A stretch of DNA of 64,000 nucleotides. Source: Actinoplanes teichomyceticus ATCC 31121 (GTDB lineage Bacteria; Actinomycetota; Actinomycetes; Mycobacteriales; Micromonosporaceae). Position numbers and translations under genes: made by a program. The stretch is taken from positions 7,175,001 to 7,239,000 of the forward strand of contig NZ_CP023865.1 of the NCBI RefSeq assembly GCF_003711105.1, in the 5' to 3' direction. Positions 1-9,039 of the stretch are shown piece by piece. The stretch's first letter is position 1, and the number at the start of each line of letters is the position of its first letter. The notes under the pieces were generated by a model. The model saw nothing but the letters and a program-made list of their open reading frames with translations. It was not told the origin of the DNA and searched no databases.

Positions 1-259
1 GCTGCATCAGCAGCTGCCCGCTCATCCCGAGGTGGGCGATGATCGCGTCACCGGAGTCGAGCGGAAGCCACAGGTATTTGCCGCGGCGCGACACGTCCAG
101 GATGGTGCGTCCGGTCAGCATGGCGACGAAGTGCCGGTCGCCGGGCAGGTGGCGGCGGATCGCCCGCGGGTGGCGCACCTCGACCGCCGCGATCGTGCGG
201 CCGGCCACCCACTTGGCCAGGCCCATCCGGACGGTCTCGACCTCGGGAAGCTCGGGCAA
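1..259 (-). CDS. mutM: Formamidopyrimidine-DNA glycosylase MutM (Fpg), N-terminal part
   Basis: Base-excision repair enzyme that removes 8-oxoguanine and cuts the resulting abasic site. Only the first 86 residues lie in the window; the gene runs off the left edge. Reading leftward from a TTG start at 259 gives (M)[10 protein letters not shown], the family N-terminus, with the Pro that forms the Schiff base and the following Glu. RRGKYLWL further on carries the conserved catalytic-domain Lys. A GAGGA ribosome site precedes the TTG by about 6 bases. The position next to rnc matches the usual actinobacterial order. Confidence 0.95.
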   Translation of the reverse strand, partial: MPELPEVETVRMGLAKWVAGRTIAAVEVRHPRAIRRHLPGDRHFVAMLTGRTILDVSRRGKYLWLPLDSGDAIIAHLGMSGQLLMQ

Positions 260-444
260 AAGGGGTCCTCAGGGATCGTCGTCGTAGGGCGGCGTCAACA
301 GTACGCCGACGCCGAAGCCGGACCTGCCAGGCCGCTCGGCGGCACCGCCGGACTCGCACGCGCCCCGGACCGCTCCGCGGTACCGCCGGACCCGGCTTCA
401 CCGGGATACGACACCACCGGAAGGCGGCATCACCGGAGAGACGG

Positions 445-1758
445 CTACATCGTGTACGGCCAGATCGTGATCAGGTAGGCGCCGTACCAGAGGCCGAAGA
501 GCGCCCAGGCCCCGATCGACAGGATCGCGACCCGGGGGCGGGCCCGGGCTGCGGCGGCCACCGCCGGCAGCAGCGTCAGCAGCACCGGGAGCAGCAGCCG
601 GGGCTTGGAGTGGTAGAAGCCGGCCTGGCCGTAGACCAGGACCATGGCGACCACGCCGTAGACGGCGAGCGGCAGCCATGGACGCTGGGCCAGCGCCACG
701 CCGGCCGCGGCGAGCGCGGCCAGCAGGATCAGCCCGACGCTGACCTGCACCCAGCCGTCCGCACCGGTGAACGTGTCGTCCAGGAAGGTCAGCGTGCTGC
801 GGCCGTAGTCGAACGACGTACCCCAGCCGGCGGTTTGGATCTTGAACCAGGCGGTCCAGTCACCGACCCGCCAGCCGACCCAGCCGAGGAAGAGCGGCAC
901 CCCGGCGAGGGCGGTCGCGGCGGCGGCCAGCGGCGGCCAGACGCTCTCGGCGCCGTTCACTCCAATGCCGCTCGGTCCAACGCCACCGGCTCCAGCGCCA
1001 CTCACTCCGGCGCGACTCGCTGCGGCGCCGCTCACTCCGGCGCCACCCGCGGTGGCGGCGCGGCGGGCGCGGATGTCACGGACCGCGAGCAGCGCCGCGA
1101 CGGCCAGCGCCAACGCGGCCGCCGCGCCGGTCGGGCGGGTCAGGGCGGCGCCCAGGCCGAGCAGCCCGGCCGGCAGCCAGGCCCGCCGGTGGGCGGCGGC
1201 CAGCATGCCCGCCACCATGGCCAGGAACAGGCTTTCCGAGTACGCCATGGACAGCACCACCGACACCGGCGCCGAACAGCAGATCGCCACCAGCGCCCAG
1301 CCGGCCCGCCGGTCGTGCAGGGTGGTGCCGAGCAGGTGCAGCGCGATCGCGGCGCCGATCGAGGCGAGCCAGGCCACCCCGACCGCCGCCGTGCCGGGCG
1401 CGACGCCGAGCAGCGCGACGCCCCGGATCAGCATCGGGTAGAGCGGGAAGAACGCCAGCTCGTTGGCCTGCAGCACGTGGTTCTCGTCGTAGGTGTACCC
1501 CTGCGGGTACCCGTCCATCGCGACCCGCAGGAACCAGCCGCCGTCCCAGACCAGCAGCCGCTGCCAGACCCCGGTGTGCGAGGTCGACGCGCCGCCCAGC
1601 CACCAGACCATCAGCAGCTGCCCGATCCGGGTCAGCGCGAGCAGCCCGACCGCGACGGCGACCCCGCGGCCGCCGCCGGCGCGCGCCCAGAGCGTCTCCC
1701 GGGGCTCCTCGGCGTCCGAGGCCACCGGCGCCGTCTCACTCGGGCTTGTCGTCGCCAT
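445..1758 (-). CDS. PIG-V/Gpi18-like integral membrane mannosyltransferase
   Basis: Polytopic membrane protein of 437 residues with about eight or more hydrophobic segments. Early in the protein it has the features of PIG-V-type polyprenyl-phosphate-mannose transferases: a [10 protein letters not shown] segment in the first extracytoplasmic loop, then [11 protein letters not shown]. These enzymes add mannose to lipid or protein acceptors outside the membrane; the acceptor here is unknown. The middle carries a Gly/Ala/Ser-rich low-complexity insertion (encoded around 955-1060) that looks like a recently expanded linker. Its ATG lies inside the end of rnc (23 bases shared), so the two genes are probably co-transcribed. 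Family assignment is by motif only. Confidence 0.75.
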   Translation of the reverse strand: MATTSPSETAPVASDAEEPRETLWARAGGGRGVAVAVGLLALTRIGQLLMVWWLGGASTSHTGVWQRLLVWDGGWFLRVAMDGYPQGYTYDENHVLQANELAFFPLYPMLIRGVALLGVAPGTAAVGVAWLASIGAAIALHLLGTTLHDRRAGWALVAICCSAPVSVVLSMAYSESLFLAMVAGMLAAAHRRAWLPAGLLGLGAALTRPTGAAAALALAVAALLAVRDIRARRAATAGGAGVSGAAASRAGVSGAGAGGVGPSGIGVNGAESVWPPLAAAATALAGVPLFLGWVGWRVGDWTAWFKIQTAGWGTSFDYGRSTLTFLDDTFTGADGWVQVSVGLILLAALAAAGVALAQRPWLPLAVYGVVAMVLVYGQAGFYHSKPRLLLPVLLTLLPAVAAAARARPRVAILSIGAWALFGLWYGAYLITIWPYTM

Positions 1759-2473
1759 CGGCTTCGTTCCGCTCGCTCAGCGTGCGCCAGGCCGCCGCGG
1801 CGGCGCGCTGCTCGGCCTGCTTCTTGCTGCGGCCGTCGGATCCGCCGTACCGCACGCCGGCCACCACCACCCAGGCGGTGAACGTCTTGGCGTGGTCCGG
1901 CCCGGAGTCCTCGATCACGTAGTCCGGCACGCCCAGTCCGAGCGCCGCGGTCAGCTCCTGCAGGCTGGTCTTCCAGTCCAGGGCGGCGCCCCGGCCGGCC
2001 GACTCGGCCATCAGCGGGTCGAACAGCCGGTGGATCACCTGGCCGGCGGTCTCCAGGCCGTGCTCCAGGTAGATCGCGCCGAGCAGCGCCTCCAGGGTGT
2101 CGGCCAGGATGCTGGCCTTGTCCCGGCCGCCGGTGGTCTCCTCGCCCTTGCCGAGCAGCAGGTGCGGGCCGAGACCGGCGGGGCCCAGGCCGCGGGCCAC
2201 GTCGGCGAGCGCGTGCATGTTGACCACGCTGGCGCGAAGCTTGGCGAGCTGCCCCTCGGGCAGGTCCGGATGGTTGTGGAAGAGGGCCGACGTGATCACC
2301 ACGCCGAGAACCGAGTCGCCGAGGAACTCCAGGCGCTCGTTGGTGGGCAGACCGCCGTTCTCGTAGGCGTACGAGCGGTGGGTCAGCGCGCGTTCCAGCA
2401 GCTCTGGCGAGAAGGGCACACCGAAGGCCTCTTCCAGGGGCGCGGTGGGGGGACGGCGGCGCTTGTCAATCAT
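1736..2473 (-). CDS. rnc: Ribonuclease III
   Basis: Double-strand-specific endoribonuclease for rRNA processing and mRNA decay. The 245-residue product has the signature [13 protein letters not shown] at about residues 45-57, holding the Glu/Glu/Asp metal ligands, and [12 protein letters not shown] with the second acidic pair. A C-terminal dsRNA-binding domain occupies about residues 170-240. The length is typical. The ATG overlaps the end of plsX by 8 bases. In streptomycetes the orthologue (absB) affects antibiotic production; that is family knowledge, not shown here. Confidence 0.97.
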   Translation of the reverse strand: MIDKRRRPPTAPLEEAFGVPFSPELLERALTHRSYAYENGGLPTNERLEFLGDSVLGVVITSALFHNHPDLPEGQLAKLRASVVNMHALADVARGLGPAGLGPHLLLGKGEETTGGRDKASILADTLEALLGAIYLEHGLETAGQVIHRLFDPLMAESAGRGAALDWKTSLQELTAALGLGVPDYVIEDSGPDHAKTFTAWVVVAGVRYGGSDGRSKKQAEQRAAAAAWRTLSERNEADGDDKPE

Positions 2474-3434
2474 GCGATACCTCGTTGTACGTCAGCGAAT
2501 CGACGATGGCCGTCAGCGCGGCCCGGCGGTGCAGGCCGGCGGCGAATGCGATGCCGCCCGCGAGATCCGGCCCGGTGGCGGCGCCGTGGCAGACCACGAC
2601 GGTGCCGGCGACACCGAGCAGCAGCGCGGCGCGCGTCTCGTCCGCCCCGGGCGGACGGGCCCTCAGATAGGCGGCTTCCAGGGCTTTCAGCAGGACGTTA
2701 CCGGTGAACCCGTCGGTCACCACGACGTCGGCGGCGGCGCCGAGCACGACGTCACCGCCCTCCACCAGACCGGTGTACCGGGCGGCGGCGGGCAGTGGCC
2801 GGGCGGCCAGCAGCGGTGGGACGGCGCGGCGCAGGCGGTCGCCCTTGCCGTGCTCGGTGCCGATGGTGAGCAGGCCGACGCGGGGCCGCGGGATGTCGTG
2901 GACGGCGGCGGCGTAGGCGGCGCCGAGCCGGGCGTGCCCGGTCAGGGTTTCCTCGTCGGGGTCGACGGTGGAGCCGACGTCGAGCAGGATCACCCGGCCC
3001 GCGGCGGTGGGCAGCACGGCGGCGAGAGCGGGCCGGCGGACGCCGGGCCAGCGGCCCAGGGCGCGCGTGGCGGTGACGACGGTGGTGGCGGTGTCGCCGG
3101 CGGAGACCGCGGCGTCGGCACACCCGTCGGCGACGGCCTGGACGGCGCTGTGGCCGAGAACGGTGGAGATGCGGTGGCGCTGCGCCGGCCGCAGGGCGGC
3201 GAGCGCCGCGTCGGCGGCCTCGGCCGGACCGACGAGGGTCAGGTGCAGGGACGGATCGTCCTGTACGGCACGCAGAGCGCCGTCAACCACGACGGCGGGA
3301 GCCTGGTCCCCGCCGAGGAGGTCGACGGCGATCCGCGCGGTGCCCGGCTCCCCGACAGTCGGCTGTCCGGGAGCCGTGGCACCGGTGGAACGCCACTGCT
3401 CAGGTACGACCCGCCCGATGATCGGGCGCGTCAC
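2466..3434 (-). CDS. plsX: Phosphate acyltransferase PlsX
   Basis: Converts acyl-ACP to acyl-phosphate for glycerolipid synthesis. The family hallmarks are visible: a GGDQAP loop near residue 40 (DLLGGD rather than the usual DAMGGD), [12 protein letters not shown] in the middle, and [18 protein letters not shown] towards the C-terminus. At 322 residues it is slightly shorter than the E. coli protein. The rpmF-plsX-rnc order is classical. The start is GTG at 3434, 9 bases after the rpmF stop; the ribosome site is weak, and I see no better in-frame start before the GGD motif. Confidence 0.87.
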   Translation of the reverse strand: MTRPIIGRVVPEQWRSTGATAPGQPTVGEPGTARIAVDLLGGDQAPAVVVDGALRAVQDDPSLHLTLVGPAEAADAALAALRPAQRHRISTVLGHSAVQAVADGCADAAVSAGDTATTVVTATRALGRWPGVRRPALAAVLPTAAGRVILLDVGSTVDPDEETLTGHARLGAAYAAAVHDIPRPRVGLLTIGTEHGKGDRLRRAVPPLLAARPLPAAARYTGLVEGGDVVLGAAADVVVTDGFTGNVLLKALEAAYLRARPPGADETRAALLLGVAGTVVVCHGAATGPDLAGGIAFAAGLHRRAALTAIVDSLTYNEVSHD

Positions 3435-3443
3435 TCGGCGACG

Positions 3444-3617
3444 TCAGACCTCGAGGACCTGACGGCCGTTGTAGGTGCCGCAGACCGAGCAGGCGGCGTG
3501 CGGCAGCTTCGGCGACTTGCACTGGGGGCACGCCACGGTCGAGACCGCGGTCGCCTTCCAGTTCGCCCGGCGCGAGCGGGTGTTGCTGCGCGACATCTTG
3601 CGCTTGGGGACGGCCAC
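3444..3617 (-). CDS. rpmF: 50S ribosomal protein L32
   Basis: Large-subunit ribosomal protein of 57 residues beginning [17 protein letters not shown], the L32 N-terminus. Two Cys pairs (CPQC and CSVC) form the zinc-ribbon version of the protein. The start is GTG at 3617 with an AGGAG-like site just upstream. It sits between the DUF177 gene (5 bases) and plsX (9 bases), the standard bacterial arrangement. Confidence 0.97.
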   Translation of the reverse strand: MAVPKRKMSRSNTRSRRANWKATAVSTVACPQCKSPKLPHAACSVCGTYNGRQVLEV

Positions 3618-3622
3618 GGTTC

Positions 3623-4186
3623 CTACTCCTCAGTGTTCGTGAGATTGCGCAAAGCGGCCCAGCGGGGATCGACGTCCTCGTGGCTGTGATCCGCCGGGAG
3701 GTCGTCGAGGTGCACCCCGCAGTCGGGGCACAGCCCTGGGCAGTCCGGCCGGCAGAGGGGGTTGTTCGGGAGGGTCAGCACCACCGCGTCCCGCACCGCC
3801 GGCTCCAGGTCGATCAGGTCGCCCTGCATCCGGCCCACCTCGTCCTCGTCGGTGGTCTCCTCCGTGGTGCTGTCCTCGTAGGCGTACAGCTCCGCGAGAG
3901 AGACCTCGAACGACTCGTTGATCTCGTTGAGGCACCGGCCGCACTCGCCCTGGAGCGAGCCCCGCACGGTGCCGCTGACGTAGACCCCCTCGGACACCGA
4001 CGTCAAGCTCAGATCGAGCTCGAGGTCGGACCCCTCAGGAACCGAGATCATCTCCAGGCCGAGGTCCGCCGGCGCCGGCGCCACCCGTTTCAGGGCACGC
4101 GTCGCACCAGGCTGCCGGGGTAGCTTCGTCGTGTCGACGACCAGCGGCTGCCTGGGGTCCAGGTGACTCTGCGGTGACTTGGGCAT
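3623..4186 (-). CDS. DUF177/YceD-family protein
   Basis: A 187-residue member of the YceD (DUF177) family, almost always encoded next to rpmF and linked to large-subunit rRNA accumulation. A CGRC pair near residue 83 and a Cys-rich segment ([13 protein letters not shown]) near residue 150 look like a metal site. The middle is acidic. The ATG at 4186 has a GAGGA site 6 bases upstream. Family membership is firm; the molecular role is not established. Confidence 0.9.
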   Translation of the reverse strand: MPKSPQSHLDPRQPLVVDTTKLPRQPGATRALKRVAPAPADLGLEMISVPEGSDLELDLSLTSVSEGVYVSGTVRGSLQGECGRCLNEINESFEVSLAELYAYEDSTTEETTDEDEVGRMQGDLIDLEPAVRDAVVLTLPNNPLCRPDCPGLCPDCGVHLDDLPADHSHEDVDPRWAALRNLTNTEE

Positions 4187-4272
4187 CTTGATCCTCAGCC
4201 ATGGGTAGGCCGACCGAAAACATTACCTGAGCTTGCGGGACTCCGTCGAATCGCCCCCGGCCCGGCAGTGAC

Positions 4273-4770
4273 TCAGAACGGCAGCGGGCGCTCCGCGTCC
4301 TCACCCTGGAAGGTACCGATCTCGCGGAGCGCATGCATCTTGTCACGGCCCCGCTCGATCGACGCCAGCGCCCGGGTCAGGAACTGCTCGAAGTTGGCCA
4401 GGGCGGTGTCGACGTAGTCGTCGACCTCCTCGCGCAGCCGCTGCGCCTCACCCCGGGCCTCGGCGATGATCCGGGCACCCTCGTGCTCGGCGGAGACGGT
4501 GATCTCGTTCACCGACACCAGGCGGGCGTGCTCGGCCTCGCCCTCACTGATGATCCGGTCCGCCTCGCGGCGGCCGGCCTCGATGATCCGGTCCCGCTCG
4601 TCCAGGACCGCGGCCGCCTTGCGCAGCTCGGAGGGGAGCTCGGCGCGCAGCTCCTCGAGACGCTCGATCATCTCACCGCGGTCGAACATGAAGTTCGTCC
4701 GCGACATCGGTACGGAACGCGCGTCCTGGACGTGCTCGATGAGCTCGTCGATACGGTCGAGCGGATCCAC
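4273..4770 (-). CDS. sepIVA: SepIVA-like (DivIVA-related) coiled-coil division protein
   Basis: A 165-residue, highly charged, almost wholly helical protein. The N-terminal MDPLDRIDELIEHV, the GEMIERLEELRAELPSELRKA segment and long Glu/Arg/Ala heptads match the mycobacterial septation protein SepIVA, encoded in the same place (next to DUF177 and rnc). It is expected to be cytoplasmic and to act at the septum or in cell-wall growth. The GTG start at 4770 is preceded by GAGGC. ATP-synthase-b-like annotations of such proteins are coiled-coil artefacts. Confidence 0.85.
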   Translation of the reverse strand: MDPLDRIDELIEHVQDARSVPMSRTNFMFDRGEMIERLEELRAELPSELRKAAAVLDERDRIIEAGRREADRIISEGEAEHARLVSVNEITVSAEHEGARIIAEARGEAQRLREEVDDYVDTALANFEQFLTRALASIERGRDKMHALREIGTFQGEDAERPLPF

Positions 4771-4870
4771 CGGTGCCTCACTCCCGTCGTCGAACCGCCA
4801 CCCAGCGTGGTGCGATCACGTTACTGTGCCGCCGCCGCGCCGGGTCCCGGCGCGCCCGCGCCGGAGGCTC

Positions 4871-5350
4871 TCAATTCTGCTTCAGCCGGTTGACCAACCG
4901 GGCCAGCACCGGGTCCGGCAGGTACGACGAGGCGTCGCCGCCCCACTTGACCACGTCCTTGACCAGACTGGAGGAGAGGAACGAGTAGAGCGGGTTGGTC
5001 GGCATGAACAGGGTCTCCACACCGGAGAGCCCGATGTTCATCTGCGCCATCTGCAATTCGTAGTCGAAGTCGCTGACCGCGCGCAGCCCCTTGATCACCA
5101 CCGCGGCGCCCTGGGCGCGGCAGAAGTCGACCAGCAGGCCGTGGAACGTCGCCACCCGGACGTTCTCGTACGGGGCGGTCACCTCGGTGAGCATCTCCAG
5201 GCGTTCCTCGATGGTGAACAGCCCGGATTTGGATTGGTTGATCAGAACTCCGACGATCACCTCGTCGAACAGCCGGCTGGCCCGTCCGATGATGTCGAGG
5301 TGGCCGTTCGTGACCGGATCGAAGGAGCCGGGACACACCGCTCGTCTCAT
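4871..5350 (-). CDS. coaD: Phosphopantetheine adenylyltransferase
   Basis: Fourth step of coenzyme A synthesis (4'-phosphopantetheine to dephospho-CoA). The 159-residue protein starts MRRAVCPGSFDPVTNGHLDII, containing the nucleotidyltransferase T/HxGH-type loop, and ends with the conserved SSSLVKDVVKWGGD region. The ATG at 5350 is chosen over an upstream in-frame TTG at 5368 because it overlaps the rsmD stop in a TCAT/ATGA 4-base junction, indicating translational coupling. Confidence 0.96.
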   Translation of the reverse strand: MRRAVCPGSFDPVTNGHLDIIGRASRLFDEVIVGVLINQSKSGLFTIEERLEMLTEVTAPYENVRVATFHGLLVDFCRAQGAAVVIKGLRAVSDFDYELQMAQMNIGLSGVETLFMPTNPLYSFLSSSLVKDVVKWGGDASSYLPDPVLARLVNRLKQN

Positions 5351-5910
5351 GATCGGCGACCGTACCAAAGAGTGGTCTCGCCGTAACGCCGGGTACGGTC
5401 CCCGGCGAGCCCGTCCCTCCAGCTCAGCGGCTCTGTCCGGGTGGAACGCTCGAACACCACCACGGCGTCCGGCGCGAGCCAGCCGTGGGCGAGCAGTTGC
5501 TGTTGCACGGTGTCGATCTCCTCGCTACCCAGCGCATACGGCGGGTCGGCGAAGACCACGTCGTACGGTCCCCCGCCCGGGGGCTCGGCGAGCACCTGCG
5601 CCACCTTTCCGGCGACCAGGCGTGCCGACGCGCCCACTCGCAGCGCCATGATGTTGTCCCGGATCACGCGCGCCGCCTTGGTGTCCGATTCGACCAGAAG
5701 CGCGTGATCCGCCCCGCGGGACAACGCCTCCAGGCCGACCGCACCGGATCCGGCGTACAGGTCGGCGAACCGCGCACCGGACAGTTCGGTCATCGTGTCC
5801 AGGGAACTGAAGAAAGCCTCACGTACGCGGTCCGATGTGGGCCTCGTGTGCGCACCGGACGGAGCGGACAACCGCCGCCCGCCGTACGTCCCGGCGATAA
5901 TCCTCGTCAT
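5347..5910 (-). CDS. rsmD: 16S rRNA (guanine966-N2)-methyltransferase RsmD
   Basis: SAM-dependent rRNA methyltransferase of 187 residues. Motif I is DLYAGSGAVGLEAL and the catalytic N6/N2-methylase motif is FADPPY. The start is taken as ATG at 5910 (MTRIIAGTYGGRRL), which matches the family N-terminus; the 37 residues upstream in the same frame have no family similarity. It forms an operon with coaD through a 4-base overlap. Confidence 0.93.
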   Translation of the reverse strand: MTRIIAGTYGGRRLSAPSGAHTRPTSDRVREAFFSSLDTMTELSGARFADLYAGSGAVGLEALSRGADHALLVESDTKAARVIRDNIMALRVGASARLVAGKVAQVLAEPPGGGPYDVVFADPPYALGSEEIDTVQQQLLAHGWLAPDAVVVFERSTRTEPLSWRDGLAGDRTRRYGETTLWYGRRS

Positions 5911-6065
5911 CGGGTCCGACGCTACTTCACCACCTCGGACAGACCACGGGCAGATAAACAATTCCCTCGTCACGGGCACTGCGCGCGACGGTCCCGTCCC
6001 GTTGTGGTGATGGAAGATCACGGATTGATATCAACAGGCTTAGCTGCCGCTGAGACGTTTCTTTG

Positions 6066-6141
6066 CCGACCCGAAGTGGCTAGGGTCAGGCGGCGTTGCG
6101 GGGTGTCCCTCAGGGACTGTCCGCAGGCGACGTGGGGAGGC
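6066..6141 (+). promoter_or_regulatory. Structured 5' leader of the LAxTG gene pair
   Basis: The 322-base gap 5911-6232 between rsmD and the first surface-protein gene holds three consecutive potential hairpins. GACCC/GGGTC arms lie near 6069-6087. A strong one at 6097-6125 has TGCGG/CCGCA outer and GTCCC/GGGAC inner arms around TCA. GACG/CGTC arms follow at about 6129-6144. They precede an AGGAG site and the GTG at 6233. No known riboswitch consensus was recognised. A TAGGGT at 6081 could be a -10 element, which would place the second and third hairpins in the 5' UTR. Confidence 0.35.
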
Positions 6142-6232
6142 GTCGTCGCAGCTCTCGCTTGTTTGTCCCGGCGGGAAGCCGCGCGGTCTCCGCACGCTCT
6201 TTTCTCCTCGACCCCCGTTCCCAGGAGTAGGC

Positions 6233-7249
6233 GTGAACCTGTTCAAGACCCCGTTCCGCCGGACCGGCACGGTGATCGCCGGCACGGCCCTCGGCCTGGT
6301 CGGTGTGATGTCCTCCGCCATGCCGGCGCTGGCCTGCCACCCGGAAATCGGCAAGACCACCTCCTGCGTCAACAACGACGGCACCTGGGTCGTCAACTGG
6401 AGTGTCACGCCCAGCGACAACCAGCTCGGCGAGGGTGTCGTCAGCACCGTCTCCTACGAGCCGGCCGCGCCGCAGACGATCAGCTTCGACGGCATCAAGG
6501 AGGGTGACGCCCTCAAGTGGCGCGAGACCCTCACCGCCACCCAGAAGCTCGAGGCCGGCGCGAACGTCGCGACCCTGCACGTCACCGGCACCTGGGGCAA
6601 GCACATGGCCGGCCGGGACGTGACGGTCAACAAGCCGACCACGCCGTGCGAGAACCAGCCCGAGCCCAGCGCCTCGGTCTCCAGCCCGGCGCAGCCGGAG
6701 CCCAGCGGCTCGGTCTCCACCCCGGCGCAGCCCGAGCCGAGCGCCTCGGTCTCCACCCCGGCGCAGCCCGAGCCCAGCACCTCGACCTCCACCTCGACCG
6801 CGCCGTCGGCGAGCACCCCGGCCTCGCCGTCGACCACCGCGTCGACCCCGTCGGAGACCCCGGTCGTCACCGAGCCGCAGTTCGTCTACGACACCACCTG
6901 CGACACCCTGACCGTCGGCATCGAGGTCCCGGCCGACTGGAAGGAGTCCCTGACGGTCACCTTCAAGCCGAGCGTCGGCGACTCCAAGACCGTCACCGCC
7001 GCCCCGGGCGAGACCAAGACCGTCGACTTCGAGGCCAGCAAGGGCCTGAAGGTCACCGCGACCCCCAAGGGTTACGAGGACGAGGCCGCGACCATCACGT
7101 ACCGGGCTCCCGAGGGCTGTGAGGACGAGGAGCTGGCCCTGACCGGCTCGAACACCAGCACGATCGCCGGTGGCGCCGCTCTGGTGCTGGTCGTCGGCGC
7201 CGGCCTGTTCTACATGGCCCGCCGCCGCAAGATCCGCTTCACCGCCTGA
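6233..7249 (+). CDS. Cell-wall-anchored surface protein with LAxTG sorting signal (paralogue 1)
   Basis: Secreted, probably sortase-anchored protein of 338 residues. It has a signal peptide (about residues 1-35, cleavage after ALA), a first extracellular domain, and four 12-residue QPEPSASVSxPA-type repeats (about 142-189) leading into a Ser/Thr/Pro stalk. A second domain with two Cys (TCDTLTV to PEGC) follows, and the C-terminus has LALTG at residue 301, a hydrophobic helix and an RRRK tail. LAxTG is the motif used by class E sortases of high-GC Gram-positives. GTG start with AGGAG upstream. The C-terminal 38 residues are nearly identical in pattern to those of the next gene. Function unknown. 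Confidence 0.85.
   Translation: MNLFKTPFRRTGTVIAGTALGLVGVMSSAMPALACHPEIGKTTSCVNNDGTWVVNWSVTPSDNQLGEGVVSTVSYEPAAPQTISFDGIKEGDALKWRETLTATQKLEAGANVATLHVTGTWGKHMAGRDVTVNKPTTPCENQPEPSASVSSPAQPEPSGSVSTPAQPEPSASVSTPAQPEPSTSTSTSTAPSASTPASPSTTASTPSETPVVTEPQFVYDTTCDTLTVGIEVPADWKESLTVTFKPSVGDSKTVTAAPGETKTVDFEASKGLKVTATPKGYEDEAATITYRAPEGCEDEELALTGSNTSTIAGGAALVLVVGAGLFYMARRRKIRFTA
6656..6800 (+). repeat. Coding minisatellite, 36-bp unit
   Basis: Four consecutive 36-base units inside the surface-protein gene encode 12-residue QPEPSxSVSxPA repeats; the last unit decays into STSTST. They form a proline-rich wall-spanning stalk and are a likely site of copy-number variation between strains. Confidence 0.85.
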
Positions 7250-7275
7250 TAGCCCGCTTCACATCTGCACCACCC

Positions 7276-7305
7276 GGGGCGCGTCGACTTCCGTTGGCGC
7301 GCCCC
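7276..7305 (+). terminator. Hairpin between the two LAxTG genes
   Basis: GGGGCGCG and CGCGCCCC form an 8-bp perfect stem with a 14-base loop, 26 bases after the first stop codon. No T-run follows, so it may be a partial terminator or an mRNA-stabilising structure between the genes. Confidence 0.45.
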
Positions 7306-7328
7306 GTTCACGTCCCTTAGGAGCACGC

Positions 7329-8654
7329 ATGCGAAACACCCCCCTGCGCAGGGCCGCGGTCCTCGCGGCCGGCGCCCTCCTCGGGCTGGCCGCCCTGGCC
7401 ACCCCCGCGTACGCCACCAACCCCGGCCAGGACGAGCAGCCCGCCGGCGGCCGGGACTGCACCCCGGTCGGCCAGGCGAAGTACGAGCACAGCTTCAACG
7501 GCCCGGCCGGCACCGCCTCCATCCGCCTGCTGAACGGACCGCTCTGCGGCGAGCAGGCGTTCGCGCTGGTCGCCTACACCGCGCCCTCGGCCACGTTCCA
7601 GACCCCGCAGTACGTCCTGGACAGCTCGGTGGACAGCTTCAAGCCGGCCAAGGACGGCGTGCTCACCCCGAGCGTCCTGGACTTCAAGGTCGAGGTGCCG
7701 GAGTGCTACACCCAGGTCGACTTCGTCTTCGGCGACCAGATCATCAACCCGCTGACCGACAAGAGCGACCGGTACAACGACCGCAAGGTCGGCAGCGCGG
7801 GCGGTGAGGGCGCGCGGTCCAAGCCGGCGCCGGGCCAGCCGCGGAACGCCTGGTACAACGGTGGCGCGGGCACCTGCAAGGCCGAGCCGGTGGTCGAGGC
7901 GCTGCCCGACTGCGAGGGCAACGTCACGCTGAAGCTGATCAACCGCAGCACCTTCAGCGCCCCGTTCGTGATCACCGCCGACGGCGGCTTCACCAAGACC
8001 GAGACCCTGAAGGTCCGGCAGGAGCCGGTGACCGTCACCGTCCCGGCCGCGAACGCCAAGAACATCAAGGTCACCTCGCGTGGCGCCGAGCTCTACAGCG
8101 GATCCTGGAGCAAGCCCGAGGACTGCAAGCAGCCCGAGGTCGGCACCCCGGAGGCGAACTACACGAGCACCTGTGACGGGCTCACCTTCACGGTGAAGAA
8201 CCCGGAGAACGGCCAGGACGTGACCGCGGTCTTCACCCCGAACAAGGGCGCGGCGCAGACCGTCACCGTCAAGCCGGCCGAGACCAAGACGGTCAGCTTC
8301 CCGGCCGCCGAGGGCCTGACCGTCACCGTCACCGGTGACCTGGACGTGCTGAACGGCGAGGTCAAGTGGACCAAGCCGGCGGACTGCACGGAGAACCCGA
8401 ACCCGGGCACCAGCACCTCGGCCTCCGCCTCGGCCTCGGCGTCCCCGTCCGCTTCGGCCACGCCGACCGCGTCGGCCTCCGCCTCGGAGACCCCGGCCGC
8501 CGCGACCCCGTCGCCCAGCAAGAGCGAGGACGGCGAGCTGGCCCTGACCGGCGCCGCCGCCGGCTCGATCGCCGGTGGCGCGGCCCTGCTGCTCGTCGTC
8601 GGCGCCGGCCTGTTCTTCCTGGCCCGCCGCCGCAAGGTGAACTTCAAGGCCTGA
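7329..8654 (+). CDS. Cell-wall-anchored surface protein with LAxTG sorting signal (paralogue 2)
   Basis: A 441-residue secreted protein. It has a signal peptide (residues 1-30, MRNTPLRR then a hydrophobic core ending AYA), an N-terminal domain with several Cys, and two successive domains of about 80 residues ending in KPEDC and KPADC. An Ala/Ser-rich stalk leads to LALTG at residue 404, followed by a membrane helix and an RRRK tail. The domain before the stalk clearly matches the second domain of the upstream gene: both share TFKP/VFTP, TVT..P.ETKTV.F.A and GL.VT. The ATG at 7329 has AGGAG 5 bases upstream. The two genes look like a diverged tandem duplication. Role unknown. Confidence 0.85.
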   Translation: MRNTPLRRAAVLAAGALLGLAALATPAYATNPGQDEQPAGGRDCTPVGQAKYEHSFNGPAGTASIRLLNGPLCGEQAFALVAYTAPSATFQTPQYVLDSSVDSFKPAKDGVLTPSVLDFKVEVPECYTQVDFVFGDQIINPLTDKSDRYNDRKVGSAGGEGARSKPAPGQPRNAWYNGGAGTCKAEPVVEALPDCEGNVTLKLINRSTFSAPFVITADGGFTKTETLKVRQEPVTVTVPAANAKNIKVTSRGAELYSGSWSKPEDCKQPEVGTPEANYTSTCDGLTFTVKNPENGQDVTAVFTPNKGAAQTVTVKPAETKTVSFPAAEGLTVTVTGDLDVLNGEVKWTKPADCTENPNPGTSTSASASASASPSASATPTASASASETPAAATPSPSKSEDGELALTGAAAGSIAGGAALLLVVGAGLFFLARRRKVNFKA

Positions 8655-8668
8655 TCCAGCCGCTGAAC

Positions 8669-8705
8669 GACAAGCGCGCCCGGTGAGCCACCGGGCGCGC
8701 TTGTC
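8669..8705. terminator. Bidirectional terminator-like hairpin, 17-bp stem
   Basis: A perfect 17-bp inverted repeat (arms GACAAGCGCGCCCGGTG and its complement) with an AGC loop lies between the converging surface-protein gene and DUF952 gene, overlapping the latter's stop codon by two bases. TT at the 3' arm and the following ATTT are compatible with termination in the plus direction. Confidence 0.8.
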
Positions 8706-9039
8706 ATTTCCGGTACGGCGGGAAGGACCCGTCCGGCAGCGGCCGGTAGTCGTGGACGGCCACCACGGCGGCGACCGGCAGCGGACCGTACACATGCGGG
8801 AACTGCCGGCCCGAAGGGTCCGGCGGGCTGCCGTCCTCCCAGATCACCGGTACGTCCACCCGGGCCTCGTCGATCTCCAGGAGCACCAGGTCGGTGCGCC
8901 CGCGGAACCGCAGCGTCGCCGGGACGTGCACCCAGTCCGGATCGGAGCAGTGGATGAAGCCCTCGGTGGCGAGCGTGTCGCCCGTGTAGTGATCGGAAAC
9001 CGACGCCCACACGTCACGCGGGCACAGGTGCAGGATCAT
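8704..9039 (-). CDS. DUF952 family protein
   Basis: A 111-residue protein. EGFIHCSDPDWV near residue 26, the LEID..RVDVPVIWED stretch and FPHVYGPL near residue 80 are the conserved blocks of DUF952. The family is small, cytosolic and of unknown biochemical role, although the His-rich motifs suggest an active site. Its ATG overlaps the recG stop by 4 bases, so it is the last gene of the recG operon. Confidence 0.88.
   Translation of the reverse strand: MILHLCPRDVWASVSDHYTGDTLATEGFIHCSDPDWVHVPATLRFRGRTDLVLLEIDEARVDVPVIWEDGSPPDPSGRQFPHVYGPLPVAAVVAVHDYRPLPDGSFPPYRK

Noticed and set aside
5911..6232. c-di-AMP (ydaO-type) riboswitch for the surface-protein genes
   Set aside because: Hairpins are present but the conserved ydaO core is not seen.
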